In this document: positions 1 to 8,942 of the stretch, piece by piece | Layout of the letters: each line of letters begins with the position of its first letter | How positions within the stretch are numbered: the stretch's first letter is position 1 | Program-made: the position numbers and the translations under genes | Assembly: GCF_000720185.1 (NCBI RefSeq) | Contig: NZ_JOIY01000021.1 | Coordinates: forward strand, 1 to 64,000 | DNA from: Streptomyces sp. NRRL S-340 | GTDB taxonomy: Bacteria; Actinomycetota; Actinomycetes; Streptomycetales; Streptomycetaceae | Reading direction: 5' to 3' | Length of the DNA: 64,000 bases | Notes under the pieces: model-generated | What the model was told of the DNA's origin: nothing | What the model saw: the letters and a program-made list of their open reading frames with translations, nothing else | Database searches by the model: none

Positions 1-210
1 CCGGACACTGCCGGTGGGGCCGCCGGAGACGGTGACCCACTCCTCGTCCACCGCCGGCTTGGCGATCTCACCCGACTGCACGTCGTCCACGGCCTTGCGC
101 CCCTCCGCCGGAGGCAGGTCGAAGAGATAGGGCGGGTTGGCGGTCGCCTCCGCGAACGCGGCCGCCGCGGGTTCCAGTACCGGCTGAACCGGCTCGACGG
201 TGTGGGACAT
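1..210 (-). CDS. alpha/beta hydrolase (HSL/acetyl-hydrolase type), N-terminal fragment
   Basis: The first 70 residues of a protein that continues beyond the left edge. The start is ATG at 210-208, preceded by a GGGAGAGG ribosome site. The N-terminus (MSHTVEPVQPVLEPAAAAF, then a DVQSGEI stretch and an EEWVTVSGGPTGSVR strand) resembles Streptomyces hormone-sensitive-lipase-like esterases, in which this cap precedes the HGGG and GDSAG motifs; those motifs lie outside the window. The hydrolase at 22039-23016 has a similar N-terminal layout. It diverges from the amidohydrolase at 574 across 363 bases that contain a bipartite GTGCAC element. The family is fairly sure, the substrate unknown. Confidence 0.7.
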   Translation of the reverse strand, partial: MSHTVEPVQPVLEPAAAAFAEATANPPYLFDLPPAEGRKAVDDVQSGEIAKPAVDEEWVTVSGGPTGSVR

Positions 211-368
211 GTGCCTCTCCCGATGTTCCAAAGGACTGTTTCGTGTGGTGCGCCGGTCACGCTAGTGAGCGTCGCCGGGCCTGCGTTCTCCGTGAGCGCA
301 CCACCGCTGTTCCCCCACCGCACTGCGGGCTTCCGGCCGTCTCGCGAGCGTGCGGAGCACGGAGCGAC

Positions 369-402
369 GCAGTGCACTGTGGGACCAAGTCCGGTGCACT
401 GC
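369..402. promoter_or_regulatory. bipartite GTGCAC operator, copy A
   Basis: Two palindromic GTGCAC boxes at 372-377 and 394-399 start exactly 22 bases apart. They sit in a 9-base perfect inverted repeat (GCAGTGCAC at 369-377, GTGCACTGC at 394-402). The same arrangement recurs at 14801-14828 and 28995-29022. The site is 172 bases upstream of the amidohydrolase and 159 bases from the divergent hydrolase, and is the only strong structure seen in the 363-base gap 211-573. Two turns of spacing suit an AraC-type or dimeric regulator; the binding protein is not identified. Confidence 0.6.
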
Positions 403-573
403 GGAGACATTGCCGCAGGTCGGCCGTATCTATCGTGAGGGTCCGAGCGAGACCGCGGCCTCTTGCCGCGTCCGCCCTCCATCCCACCGGCGCGGCGCGT
501 GTCCCGGGCCTCGCCCTGGCGCGCCGCGAGTGGGCGCAACCGAACTTCCCAGTCCCGGAAAGGACTTCAAGAG

Positions 574-2466
574 ATGTCGACAATGCCGGTCGGCGGACTC
601 GTTCCGCATGCCGCCGACGATGCCGCAGACCTCGTCGTCCGCAACGCGAAGATCCACACAGGCGACCCGAGACGCCCGCAGGCCGAGGCCATCGCGGTCC
701 GGGACGGCGTCATCACCATCATCGGCGACGACAACGACGTGGCCCCGCACATCGGTACGGGCACCAAGGTGGTCGACGCGTGCGGCCGCCGGGTCGTCCC
801 CGGTCTCAACGACGCCCACCTGCACGTGATCCGCGGGGGCCTGAACTACGTACTGGAGCTGCGCTGGGACGGGGTGCGCAGCCTGCGGCAGGGACTGGCG
901 ATGCTGCGTGAGCAGGCCGCGCGTACCCCGAAGGGCCAGTGGGTGCGGGTGGTGGGCGGCTGGTCCGTCGAGCAGTTCGCCGAGCGCCGGCTGCCGACCG
1001 TCGCCGAACTGAACGCGGCCGCCCCGGACACCCCGGTGTTCGTGCTGCACCTGTACCACTCGGCCGTGCTGAACCGTGCGGCGCTCAAGGCCGCCGGCTT
1101 CACCAAGGACACGCCCGACCCCAAGGGCGGCCAGATCATGCGCGGCCGGGACGGGGAACCGACCGGCATGCTGCTGGCCGCGCCCAGCGCCCTCATCCTC
1201 TACTCGACCCTCGCCAAGGCGCCGGTCCTGGAGAGCGAGGAGGACAAGAAGACCTCCACCCGTCATTTCCTGCGGGAGCTGAACAGGTTCGGACTGACCT
1301 CGGCGATCGACGCCGCCGGCGGATTCCAGAACTTCCCCGACAACTACGCCACCGTCGTCGAACTGGCCAAGGCCGGCCAGCTCTCGATGCGGATCGCCTA
1401 CCATCTCTTCCCGCAGACTCCGGGCCAGGAGGTCGACGATCTCGCCCGCTGGATCGAGATGGCCCGCCCCGAGGACGGGGACGAATGGCTGCGCCTGAAC
1501 GGCGCGGGCGAAAATCTCACCTGGGCCGCCGCGGACTTCGAGAACTTCGCCGAGCCGCGTCCGCAACTCACGTCGGACTACGAGGTCGAGTTCGAGAAGG
1601 CGGTTCGTCTCCTCATGGAGAACGGGTGGGGGTTCCGGCTGCACGCCACCTACGACGAAACGATCCGCCGGGATCTGGCGGTGTTCGAGAAACTCGCCGC
1701 GGAGGGGCTTTTCCCGGCCGGGAACCGCTGGCTGTTCGATCACGCGGAGACCGTCTCGACGGACAGTCTGGACCGCGTCGCCGCCCTCGGGGGCGCGATG
1801 TCCGTGCAGAACCGCCTGTCCTTCCAGGGTGAGGCGTTCCTGCGCCGCTACGGTCCCGGCGCCGCCGCGGACGCCCCGCCGATCCGGGCCATGCTGGACC
1901 GCGGCCTGACCGTCGCCGCCGGCACCGACGCCACCCGGGTCTCCACCTACAACCCGTGGGTGGCCCTGCACTGGCTGGTCAGCGGCCGTACCGTCGGCGA
2001 TCTGGCGATGCGCCCGCCGGCGAACCGCCTCGACCGGCAGACCGCGCTGACGCTGTTCACCCGCGCCGGTGCCGTGCTGACCGGCGAGGAGGAGGCCAAG
2101 GGCGTGCTGCGGCCCGGATGTTACGCGGACCTCGCGATGCTGTCCGAGGACTACTTCACCGTGCCCGAGACGCAGATTCCGCACATCGAGTCGCTGCTGA
2201 CGGTGACCGGCGGCCGGATCGTCTACGCGGCCGGCTCGTACGAGGGGCTCGACGAGGAACTTCCGCCCGTGAACCCTGCCTGGAGCCCGGTGGCCCACTT
2301 CGGCGGCTACCAGGCGTCCCGCGGGGCGGCCGTGCTCGGCGTACGCCAGGCGGAGTCGGTCGGCGAGGCCGTCGCCGAGTCGGAGCAGCACCGCCAGTGG
2401 CGCATCGCCCGCGGGCTCGTCCCGGCGACCGCCAGCACGCCCTTCGATCCCTGCTTCGACCTCTGA
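574..2466 (+). CDS. amidohydrolase family 3 (YtcJ-like)
   Basis: A predicted cytosolic metal-dependent amidohydrolase of 630 residues, close to the usual YtcJ length of about 540-630. The HxH metal motif (GLNDAHLH, His82 and His84) follows the short N-terminal beta-sandwich. Later landmarks are FRLHATYDE, FDHAET and the metal/catalytic Asp of AAGTDATRVS, with a second beta-sandwich segment (PGCYADLAML) near the end. I chose ATG 574 because an AAGGA site lies about 10 bases upstream; an open frame extends back to 463 without such a site. The substrate is unknown. It heads a plus-strand run with an isochorismatase-like hydrolase, which hints at catabolism of an amide- or ester-containing small molecule. 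Confidence 0.88.
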   Translation: MSTMPVGGLVPHAADDAADLVVRNAKIHTGDPRRPQAEAIAVRDGVITIIGDDNDVAPHIGTGTKVVDACGRRVVPGLNDAHLHVIRGGLNYVLELRWDGVRSLRQGLAMLREQAARTPKGQWVRVVGGWSVEQFAERRLPTVAELNAAAPDTPVFVLHLYHSAVLNRAALKAAGFTKDTPDPKGGQIMRGRDGEPTGMLLAAPSALILYSTLAKAPVLESEEDKKTSTRHFLRELNRFGLTSAIDAAGGFQNFPDNYATVVELAKAGQLSMRIAYHLFPQTPGQEVDDLARWIEMARPEDGDEWLRLNGAGENLTWAAADFENFAEPRPQLTSDYEVEFEKAVRLLMENGWGFRLHATYDETIRRDLAVFEKLAAEGLFPAGNRWLFDHAETVSTDSLDRVAALGGAMSVQNRLSFQGEAFLRRYGPGAAADAPPIRAMLDRGLTVAAGTDATRVSTYNPWVALHWLVSGRTVGDLAMRPPANRLDRQTALTLFTRAGAVLTGEEEAKGVLRPGCYADLAMLSEDYFTVPETQIPHIESLLTVTGGRIVYAAGSYEGLDEELPPVNPAWSPVAHFGGYQASRGAAVLGVRQAESVGEAVAESEQHRQWRIARGLVPATASTPFDPCFDL

Positions 2467-2469
2467 ACT

Positions 2470-2507
2470 CCCGGCAGGCGCCGGATCTTGAACCGGTCCC
2501 TGCCGGG
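2470..2507. repeat. inverted repeat downstream of amidohydrolase
   Basis: Perfect 9-base arms CCCGGCAGG (2470-2478) and CCTGCCGGG (2499-2507) enclose 20 bases, just after the amidohydrolase stop and before the ribosome site of the next gene. It could act as a weak terminator or mRNA-stabilising hairpin within the operon. There is no T-run. Confidence 0.4.
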
Positions 2508-2569
2508 CCGGCCCACCACACTCCGTCCGCACACGGGCGGCTCTGCCATAACGAGAAAGGCTCATCCCC

Positions 2570-3232
2570 ATGGTCAACATCGGCGACGTCAGCGCGGCCC
2601 CCAGCCCCGACCTGCTCACCCCCGACAACTGCGCCGTGCTCTTCGTGGACCACCAGCCGCAGATGTTCTTCGCCGCCGCCAGCGGCGACCGCACCTCGAT
2701 CATGAACGCCACCGTGGGCCTGGCGAAGGCCGCCAAGGTCTTCGACGTGCCGACCGTGCTCAGCACCGTGGCCGCCGAGTCCTTCTCCGGCCCGATCATG
2801 CCGCAGCTGGCCGCGGTCTTCCCGGGCCAGGAGATCATCGACCGCACCTCGATGAACGCCTGGGAGGACGTGCCCTTCGTCGAGGCCGTCAAGGCGACCG
2901 GCCGCAAGAAGCTGGTCATCGCCGGCCTGTGGACCGAGGTCTGTGTCGTCCTGCCGACGCTGTCCGCCCTCGCCCAGGGCTACGAGGTCTACGTCGTCAC
3001 GGACGCGTCCGGCGGCGTCAGCCCGCAGGCGCACGAGCACGCCGTCCAGCGCATGGTCCAGGCCGGCGCGGTCCCCGTGACGTGGGTGCAGGTGCTCCTG
3101 GAGCTGCAGCGGGACTGGGCGCGCACGGAGACGTACGTCCCGGTCACCGAGGTCGTCAAGGAGCACGCCGGCGCCTACGGCCTCGGGGTCGTCTACGCGC
3201 AGGCCGTCATCGGCGCGCACGCCGCCGGCTGA
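2570..3232 (+). CDS. isochorismatase-like cysteine hydrolase (YcaC type)
   Basis: A 220-residue cysteine hydrolase of the isochorismatase superfamily. The catalytic triad is visible: Asp27 in VLFVDHQPQM, Lys113/114 in GRKKLVIAG and the nucleophile Cys125 in GLWTEVCV. The WTEVCV form and the long C-terminal tail match the YcaC-like branch more than nicotinamidases or true isochorismatases. An AGAAAGG site precedes ATG 2570. It follows the amidohydrolase by 103 bases in the same direction, so the two may act in sequence on one substrate, for example as amide then carbamate/imidate hydrolases. That order is inference; the fold and catalytic residues are clear. Confidence 0.88.
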   Translation: MVNIGDVSAAPSPDLLTPDNCAVLFVDHQPQMFFAAASGDRTSIMNATVGLAKAAKVFDVPTVLSTVAAESFSGPIMPQLAAVFPGQEIIDRTSMNAWEDVPFVEAVKATGRKKLVIAGLWTEVCVVLPTLSALAQGYEVYVVTDASGGVSPQAHEHAVQRMVQAGAVPVTWVQVLLELQRDWARTETYVPVTEVVKEHAGAYGLGVVYAQAVIGAHAAG

Positions 3233-3269
3233 CCGCCCCGGATCTGATCGAGGAACAGGCAGGAACACG

Positions 3270-3794
3270 ATGAACGCTGGACTACTGGTCCTCCGGCTGG
3301 TGGCGGGCTTGCTCATCGCCGGTCACGGGGTGCAGAAGGTGAGCTTCCGGCTCGGAGGCAACGGCTTGGCGGGCGGAACCGAGGAATTCCGCCGCGACGG
3401 ATTCCGCGGCGGCGTGCTGACCGCGCTCGTCGCGGGAGCCAGTCAGATCGGTTCCGGCCTGTTCCTGGCCCTCGGACTGCTCACGCCCCTGGCCGCGATG
3501 GCCGCGATGGGCGTGATGACGGTCGCGGGCTCGGTCAAGTGGCACAAGGGGCTGTGGGTGCAGAACGACGGCTACGAATATCCCCTGTTCCTCGTCGCCG
3601 TCTCCGCCGTCCTGGCCCTCACCGGGCCCGGACGGTGGTCCGTGGACCACGCGCTGGGCATCAGCTCCTGGCCGGTGTGGGTCGCCGTCGCCGCGATCGT
3701 GCTGGGTCCGGCGAGCGGACTGCTCACCCGCGTGGTGCTGCACCGGCCGGACGCCGGGACGGAAGGGGTGCGGCATGCGCACGTTGCTGACTGA
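3270..3794 (+). CDS. DoxX-family membrane protein
   Basis: A 174-residue integral membrane protein with four hydrophobic helices. The N-terminal LVLRLVAGLLIAGHGVQKV segment, with its HG pair, is the DoxX signature, and the ALGLLTPLAAMAAMGVMTVAG helix is also typical. DoxX/DoxD relatives are thiosulfate:quinone oxidoreductase subunits or general redox/stress membrane proteins; the role here is not known. The gene starts 37 bases after the isochorismatase-like stop and overlaps the following yoaK-like gene by 20 bases, so all are probably co-transcribed. Confidence 0.85.
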   Translation: MNAGLLVLRLVAGLLIAGHGVQKVSFRLGGNGLAGGTEEFRRDGFRGGVLTALVAGASQIGSGLFLALGLLTPLAAMAAMGVMTVAGSVKWHKGLWVQNDGYEYPLFLVAVSAVLALTGPGRWSVDHALGISSWPVWVAVAAIVLGPASGLLTRVVLHRPDAGTEGVRHAHVAD

Positions 3795-4512
3795 CGCGGT
3801 CCGCACGCTCCTTCCCCGCGGCGAGGAACGTCACGGTCCGCTGCCTCCGCTGCTGCTGACCATGACGGTGGTCACCGGTCTGGTGGACTCGGTGAGTTAT
3901 CTGGCCCTCGGACACGTCTTCGTCGCCAACATGACCGGCAACGTGGTCTTTCTGGGGTTCGCCCTGGGAGGCGCCGCGAGCCTGTCCGCGCGCGCGTCCG
4001 TCGTCTCGATGGCCGCGTTCCTCCTGGGCGCGCTGGCGGGCGGCAGGCTCGGCACCCGGTTCGCCACGCACCGCGGGCACCTGCTGAGGGCGGCGACGGC
4101 GGTGCAGACGGTGCTGGTCGCGGTCACCGTGGTGGTCGCCGCGGTGACCGACGGCCGGGTCACCACCTCCGTCCAGTACACGCTGATCGTGTTCCTGGGG
4201 CTCGCCATGGGCCTGCAGAACGCGGTCGCCCGGCGCCTCGGCGTCCCGGACCTCACCACCACCGTGCTGACCCTGACGCTGACGGGCCTGGCCGCCGACT
4301 CCGCCCCGGCCGGCGGCGAGGCGCCGCGCCCAGGCCGCCGGATCCTGTCCGTGCTCGCCATGTTCCTCGGCGCCCTGGCCGGAGCCGCGCTCCTGCTGCA
4401 CGGCCACCTGGTCCTCGTCCTGAGCCTCACCCTGGTCCTGCTGGCGGTCACCTCCGTGATCACCCATCGCGTCTCCGCCGCCGACGCCCCCTGGCTGCGG
4501 CCACGGCCATGA
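3775..4512 (+). CDS. YoaK / DUF1275 membrane protein
   Basis: A 245-residue, mostly hydrophobic protein with about six membrane helices. Typical DUF1275 features are the TGLVDSVSYLALGHVFVANMTGN stretch near residues 40-60, where the Asp and the MTGN motif are conserved, and GLAMGLQNAVARRLGVPDLTTTVLT near residue 140-165. Family members are proposed transporters or channels but have no firm biochemical assignment. Its ATG lies 20 bases inside the doxX-like gene, implying translational coupling. Confidence 0.88.
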   Translation: MRTLLTDAVRTLLPRGEERHGPLPPLLLTMTVVTGLVDSVSYLALGHVFVANMTGNVVFLGFALGGAASLSARASVVSMAAFLLGALAGGRLGTRFATHRGHLLRAATAVQTVLVAVTVVVAAVTDGRVTTSVQYTLIVFLGLAMGLQNAVARRLGVPDLTTTVLTLTLTGLAADSAPAGGEAPRPGRRILSVLAMFLGALAGAALLLHGHLVLVLSLTLVLLAVTSVITHRVSAADAPWLRPRP

Positions 4513-4630
4513 ACGCGGCGGTGACCACCCCCGGCCCGGACGCCGGAGCCGGACCTTCGGCGCCTCCTCGGGACCCCTCGTCCCCGGGGGGCCTGCACAC
4601 CGCCGACCCGCACCCACCGGAAGGAACCCG

Positions 4631-4978
4631 ATGAACCGGCCCTCCCCCGCCCCGACCGTCGAACGGGCGGACGACAGGCACCGCTACGAGATTCTGGTCG
4701 GCGCCCGGCTCGCCGGTCTGACCGCCTATCGCGACCATGCCGAGCAGCGGGTCTTCTACCACACGGAGGTCGACGACGCCTTCGCCGGACAGGGGCTGGC
4801 CGCGCACCTGGTCCAGGAGGCCCTCACCGACGTACGCCGCTCAGGCATGCGCGTCGTGCCGGTCTGCCCTTATGTGGCCAAGTACCTGAAGAAGCACGAG
4901 GAGTTCGCGGACATCACCGACCCGGTGACTCCGGAGATCCTGCACTGGCTCAGGACGGAGCTGGGGACCCTCACCTGA
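4631..4978 (+). CDS. small GNAT N-acetyltransferase (YjdJ/Gcn5-related)
   Basis: A 115-residue single-domain acetyltransferase of the short GNAT class. The acetyl-CoA loop is FAGQGLAAHLV (residues 51-61), and the C-terminal RVVPVCPYVAKYLKKHEEF motif is diagnostic of this small family. A GGAAGG site sits just before ATG 4631. Its substrate is unknown. The stop overlaps the stop of the convergent permease gene by eight bases, leaving no room for a separate terminator. Confidence 0.88.
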   Translation: MNRPSPAPTVERADDRHRYEILVGARLAGLTAYRDHAEQRVFYHTEVDDAFAGQGLAAHLVQEALTDVRRSGMRVVPVCPYVAKYLKKHEEFADITDPVTPEILHWLRTELGTLT

Positions 4979-5801
4979 TCGAGCCGCTGGTGGCGTCGGC
5001 GGTGAGGAAGCGCTGGGCGAGGACCAGCAGCACCGCCGCCGGCACCGACGCCAGGACCGCGGTGGCCATCACCGCGTTCCACTGGGTCGTGTGAGCACCG
5101 ATGTACTCGTAGATGCCCAGGGTGATCGGCCGGACCGTGTCCGCGGTGGTCAGAGTGAGGCCGAAGAGGAGGTCGCTCCAGGCGAAGAGGAAGGTGAAGA
5201 GAGCGGCGGTGATCAGTGCGTTGCGGCTCAGCGGCAGCACCACGGCGCAGAAGGTGCGCAGCCTCCCGGCGCCGTCCATGCGCGCGGCTTCGATGATCTC
5301 CCCGGGAATGCCCCGCATGAACGCGTGCAGGATGATGACGGCGAACGGGACCCCGGCGGTGGAGTCCGCGAGGACGAGTCCCAGGCGGGAGTTCAGCAGT
5401 CCCAGGTCGTCGTAGGCGCCGTAGAGCGCGTTCGCCACGGCGATGCCCGGCACCATCTGCGTGGTCAGGATCCCGAAGAGTACGAGGCGGGTTCCCCGCA
5501 GGGAGAACCGGGCCAGGGCGTAGGCGGCCGGGGCGGCGAGCCCGAGGCTGAGCGCGACGCTGCCGAGGGCCACGACGAGGCTGGTGACCAGGTCGGGTCC
5601 CTGATCGCGCAGTGCCGTGGCGTAGCCGCTGAAGTCCGGGTGGGACGGGAACCAGCCCGCCCGCAGTGTGGTGCCCGTCGGCTGCAGAGAGGCGTTCACC
5701 ATCCAGTAGACGGGAAACAGCATCACCGCGAGCAGGACTGTCCCGACGACGGTGGAGAGCCGGCCACGGCGGCGTCCCCGCGGCACCGGGGCGCCCCTCA
5801 T
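4971..5801 (-). CDS. carbohydrate ABC transporter permease, MalG type
   Basis: A 276-residue inner-membrane permease of the MalG/LacG class with six predicted helices. The cytoplasmic EAA loop reads EAARMDGAGRLRTFCAVVLP and would contact the ATPase. The N-terminal VVGTVLLAVMLFPVYWMVNAS segment is typical. ATG 5801 overlaps the stop of the upstream permease gene (ATGA). It is the last gene of a lipoprotein-permease-permease operon. The set has no ATPase gene, as is common in Streptomyces sugar importers that use the shared MsiK ATPase. Confidence 0.93.
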   Translation of the reverse strand: MRGAPVPRGRRRGRLSTVVGTVLLAVMLFPVYWMVNASLQPTGTTLRAGWFPSHPDFSGYATALRDQGPDLVTSLVVALGSVALSLGLAAPAAYALARFSLRGTRLVLFGILTTQMVPGIAVANALYGAYDDLGLLNSRLGLVLADSTAGVPFAVIILHAFMRGIPGEIIEAARMDGAGRLRTFCAVVLPLSRNALITAALFTFLFAWSDLLFGLTLTTADTVRPITLGIYEYIGAHTTQWNAVMATAVLASVPAAVLLVLAQRFLTADATSGSIR

Positions 5802-6709
5802 GCGTGCGCGGCGCGCCGGCCGGCGCGCAGGAAGACGAGGGCGAGGACGAGCGAGAGGACGATGAGTACGTTGCTCATGGCGGCGCCGCGCCCGAACTCG
5901 AACCGCTGGAAGGACAACTCGTAGGACCGGGTGGCGAGGGTCTGCGTGGCGTCGGCCGGCCCTCCGCCCGTCACGACGAGGATGATGTCCAGCACCTTGA
6001 GGGTGTAGACCACGCCCAGCACCAGCACGACGCTCACGGCGGGCCGCAGCAGCGGCCAGGTGATGTGCCGGAACGACGCCACCGGACCGGCGCCGTCCAG
6101 CTCCGCCGCCTCGTACAGCCGCTCCGGGATGTTCTGCAGGCCGCTGTACAGGATCGCGGCGTTGAAGGGGATTCCCACCCAGATGTTGACGAGGGTCACC
6201 GACACGAGTGCCTGTGCGGTGCCGGTGAGCCAGGGGATGCCGGACGGCACGAGGTGGAGGGCGCGCAGTGCGTTGTTGACGACTCCGTCGTCGGCGTCGA
6301 GCATCCACTTCCACGTCGTGGCCGAGACGACCAGCGGCAGCAGCCACGGCAGCAGCAGGAGCGACCGCAGCAGGCCGCCGAGCGGGAAGCTGCGGCGGAA
6401 GAACAGGGCCAGGGCGAGACCGAGCAGGAACTGTCCGGCGACCGAGCCCGCGGTGAACCAGACCGTGGTCAGCAGTGCCTGGGAGAACAGGCCCGACGTC
6501 AGGATCTCCGTGTAGTTCCGCAGCCCGACGAAAGGCGCGGCCCCGGTGTAGAAGGTGGCGGGCGTGTACTGCTGGAAGCTCATCACCACGTTCTCGGCGA
6601 TCGGGTAGCCGAAGAACAGCAGCAGGTAGACCACGGCGGGCACGGCGAACCCCCACTGGGCGAGCAGTGCCCGCAAGCGGGTCCGGGTGGGGGCCGGCGG
6701 ACAGGTCAT
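5798..6709 (-). CDS. sugar ABC transporter permease, MalF type
   Basis: A 303-residue permease of the MalF/LacF class. The sequence opens with an N-terminal membrane anchor (GFAVPAVVYLLLFFGYPIAENV). The EAA loop EAAELDGAGPVASFRHITWP precedes the last helices. The open frame extends much further upstream, but ATG 6709 fits the family length and overlaps the solute-binding-protein stop by four bases (ATGA). It pairs with the MalG-type permease to form the membrane channel. The sugar is unknown. Confidence 0.92.
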   Translation of the reverse strand: MTCPPAPTRTRLRALLAQWGFAVPAVVYLLLFFGYPIAENVVMSFQQYTPATFYTGAAPFVGLRNYTEILTSGLFSQALLTTVWFTAGSVAGQFLLGLALALFFRRSFPLGGLLRSLLLLPWLLPLVVSATTWKWMLDADDGVVNNALRALHLVPSGIPWLTGTAQALVSVTLVNIWVGIPFNAAILYSGLQNIPERLYEAAELDGAGPVASFRHITWPLLRPAVSVVLVLGVVYTLKVLDIILVVTGGGPADATQTLATRSYELSFQRFEFGRGAAMSNVLIVLSLVLALVFLRAGRRAAHA

Positions 6710-7956
6710 GAGGCGGTCGCGAGCCGTTGCGCGCGTGCGAGTGCTTCCTCCGGCGTCTGCCCGCCGGTCAGCGCGGACTGGATCGCCGTGGATATCGCGG
6801 TCGCCGTCCCGGGCCACTTGACGCCGAGTTCGGCGGTACGGGACCTGGCCCGCTCCACGCTGGTGACGAAACCGGCCATCGACGGGACCTGCTCGGCGTA
6901 CCGGGCCGCCACCGCGGTGCGCGAGGGCACGGTGAAGTGCTCCTTCGCCGAGGCCAGCATGGTCGTGGGGCCGTTCAGGCAGGCCAGGACCTGGGCGGCC
7001 TTCTCCTGCCGGGACGGGGAAGAGTTCTGCGGTACGGTCCACACCTCGCCGCCGAGGGGCGTGACGAGTGTCTGCCCCTTCTGGCGGACGGGCAGGGGGG
7101 CCACTGCCCAGTGCAGGTCATGGTCCTTGTTCAGCGCGGGGATCCGCCAGGGGCCGTTGACCATCATGGCGGTCTTTCCGGCGGCGAACTGGTCGTGGAG
7201 GTCGGCCTGGGTCCAGTTCAGTACCGACCTCGACATGGATCCGCTCTTCACCAGATCGGTCCACAGCCGGAGGGCCTGCGCGGCCTGCGGGGTGTCCAGG
7301 TGCTTCTCGTCTCCGCCGTTGGACCACAGGAAGGGCAGGAACTGCCAGGTGCTCTCGGCGGTGGCGTCGGCGGAGACGGCCATGCCGTAGCGTCCCGGGC
7401 GGGTCAGGCGGGCGGCCGCCGTCTTCAGCTCGTCCCAGGTCCGTGGCACGGCGACACCGGCCTCGGCGAGCATGTCCTTGTTGTAGAAGAGGGCGACCGT
7501 GTTGACGGTGGGCGCCAGCCCGTACACCTTCCCGCGGTAGGTGCCCGCGGACAGGATGCCCCTGGCGATGCCGGTGGTGTCGACGCGGTAGCGGTCCAGC
7601 GGCGTCAGGGCGCCGGTGCTCGCGATCTGCTGGAGATCGGGGTTGTCGAGCATCAGCAGGTCGGGCAGGGTGCGTGACGAGGCCTGCCGCAGGACCTTGG
7701 GGATGAGCGACGGCAACGGGACACTGGTGTGCTCGACCCTGACGCCGGCGGTCCTGCCGCAGTCGGTGAGCCGCTTGCTCCACTGGGCGTGCTCGGTCGC
7801 GTCGGTGTAGTAGTCGAGCGCGGTGATGGAGGTCACCTTGCCCGGGGCCGATGCGGCGCCGCTTCCCCCGCCGCAGCCGGTGGCGGCCAGGGCGAGGGCG
7901 ACGGTTCCGAGGAGGGCGGTGATCCGTCGCGCCGACGGTCCGGCCGGTGAGTTCAA
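6706..7956 (-). CDS. extracellular sugar-binding lipoprotein of the ABC importer
   Basis: A 416-residue solute-binding protein with a lipoprotein signal: positively charged start, hydrophobic core, and lipobox LAATGCGG with the lipidated Cys28. The body has the family-1 binding-protein pattern (YYTDATEHAQW, GLAPTVNTVALFYNKDMLAEAGV, then the PRTWDEL and GEVWTVPQ segments). It is the first gene of the three-gene importer operon and couples to the MalF-type permease through a four-base overlap. No LacI-type regulator lies beside it, so control is not evident from context. Confidence 0.93.
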   Translation of the reverse strand: MNSPAGPSARRITALLGTVALALAATGCGGGSGAASAPGKVTSITALDYYTDATEHAQWSKRLTDCGRTAGVRVEHTSVPLPSLIPKVLRQASSRTLPDLLMLDNPDLQQIASTGALTPLDRYRVDTTGIARGILSAGTYRGKVYGLAPTVNTVALFYNKDMLAEAGVAVPRTWDELKTAAARLTRPGRYGMAVSADATAESTWQFLPFLWSNGGDEKHLDTPQAAQALRLWTDLVKSGSMSRSVLNWTQADLHDQFAAGKTAMMVNGPWRIPALNKDHDLHWAVAPLPVRQKGQTLVTPLGGEVWTVPQNSSPSRQEKAAQVLACLNGPTTMLASAKEHFTVPSRTAVAARYAEQVPSMAGFVTSVERARSRTAELGVKWPGTATAISTAIQSALTGGQTPEEALARAQRLATAS

Positions 7957-8073
7957 GGTGGTGCCTTCCCGAGCGAGCCTGTGGTCGAGGCCAGGCGTCC
8001 GCGTCGTCGAGGAGAGGCTCCGACACCGGCGTCTTACCGGCCGAACAGGGATGCTAGCCGACTGACCTGCGCA

Positions 8074-8835
8074 TCAGCCGCGCGGGAGCCCGTAGCCGCC
8101 GCGGTCCGTGCCCTGTGCGGCGGCTTCCCGGATCATCGCCGCCACGGCGCCGGGCTGTGACAGGACGACGCCGTGCGAACCGGCCACCGGGTACTCGGTG
8201 GCCGCCATGCGCTGGGCCATGAAGCGCTGGGCCGTGGGAGCGAGCATCCGGTCGGCGGCCGCGATGGCGTACCACGACGGCTTGCAGGCCCAGCCCGGCG
8301 GCCCCGACGTACCGGTCAGCGCGCGTCGTGCGATGGGGCGTTGGGTCACGGCGAGGACATCGGTGACGTGCGGCGACAGGTCGGCGGCGAACGTCGGCCC
8401 GAACTGTTCCTCGATGAGGTACATCTCGTCCCCCGGGCCGCCGGAGAACCGGGCGGGCAGCGCTGCCGTGATGGTGGTGTCGGTCACCGGCGCGGGGGCG
8501 AACCGGCTCACGATGTCCAGGACGGACTCTCCGGCGTCCAGGCCGAACGCCGCGACGTAGCACATGGCCACGATCTGGTCGCAGTCGCCGGCGGCATGGG
8601 TGATGACCGCGCCGCCGTAGCCGTGCCCGACCAGGACGACCGGAGAGTCGATCTGACGCACCACGCTCCGGATGTAGGCGGCGTCCTGCGCCAGTCCGCG
8701 CAGCGGGTTCGCCGGGGCGAGTCCGGTCAGGCCGGCGGCCTGCAGGAGGGTGATGACCCCGGCCCAGGAGGAGGCGTCGGTGAACGCCCCGTGCACGAGC
8801 ACGACGGTCGGTGGGTGGGGGGCGGGTCCGTTCAC
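8074..8835 (-). CDS. alpha/beta hydrolase lacking the nucleophile serine
   Basis: A 253-residue alpha/beta-hydrolase of the small esterase/EstC-like group: oxyanion segment VVLVHGAFTDASSW (residues 11-24), a DRMLAP acid region and a late VAGSHGVVLSQP with the catalytic-type His. The nucleophile elbow should be G-H-S-x-G but reads G70-H71-G72-Y73-G74, so the Ser is replaced by Gly (GGC). It is therefore predicted to be inactive as a serine hydrolase, or to work differently. GTG 8835 was chosen for the GGAGG about 10 bases upstream; the minus-strand frame runs far upstream as shadow of the LuxR gene. Confidence 0.85.
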   Translation of the reverse strand: MNGPAPHPPTVVLVHGAFTDASSWAGVITLLQAAGLTGLAPANPLRGLAQDAAYIRSVVRQIDSPVVLVGHGYGGAVITHAAGDCDQIVAMCYVAAFGLDAGESVLDIVSRFAPAPVTDTTITAALPARFSGGPGDEMYLIEEQFGPTFAADLSPHVTDVLAVTQRPIARRALTGTSGPPGWACKPSWYAIAAADRMLAPTAQRFMAQRMAATEYPVAGSHGVVLSQPGAVAAMIREAAAQGTDRGGYGLPRG

Positions 8836-8942
8836 GTTCCGATGACCTCCGATGAGTCCTGGTGTTTCCAGCCAAGCGCATCGGGTTACCGCGGGCATCG
8901 CGTGAACGTACCAAGACGTGCCGCGCGTGCCGGCGGGTCCGC

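Noticed and set aside
430..2919. Long minus-strand frames (829 and 386 residues) opposite the amidohydrolase and isochorismatase-like genes
   Set aside because: Arg/Gly/Pro-rich, no motifs, no ribosome sites; typical antisense shadows of high-GC genes.
5091..7390. Long plus-strand frames opposite the ABC importer genes
   Set aside because: Low-complexity composition and no domain; shadow of three well-supported minus-strand genes.
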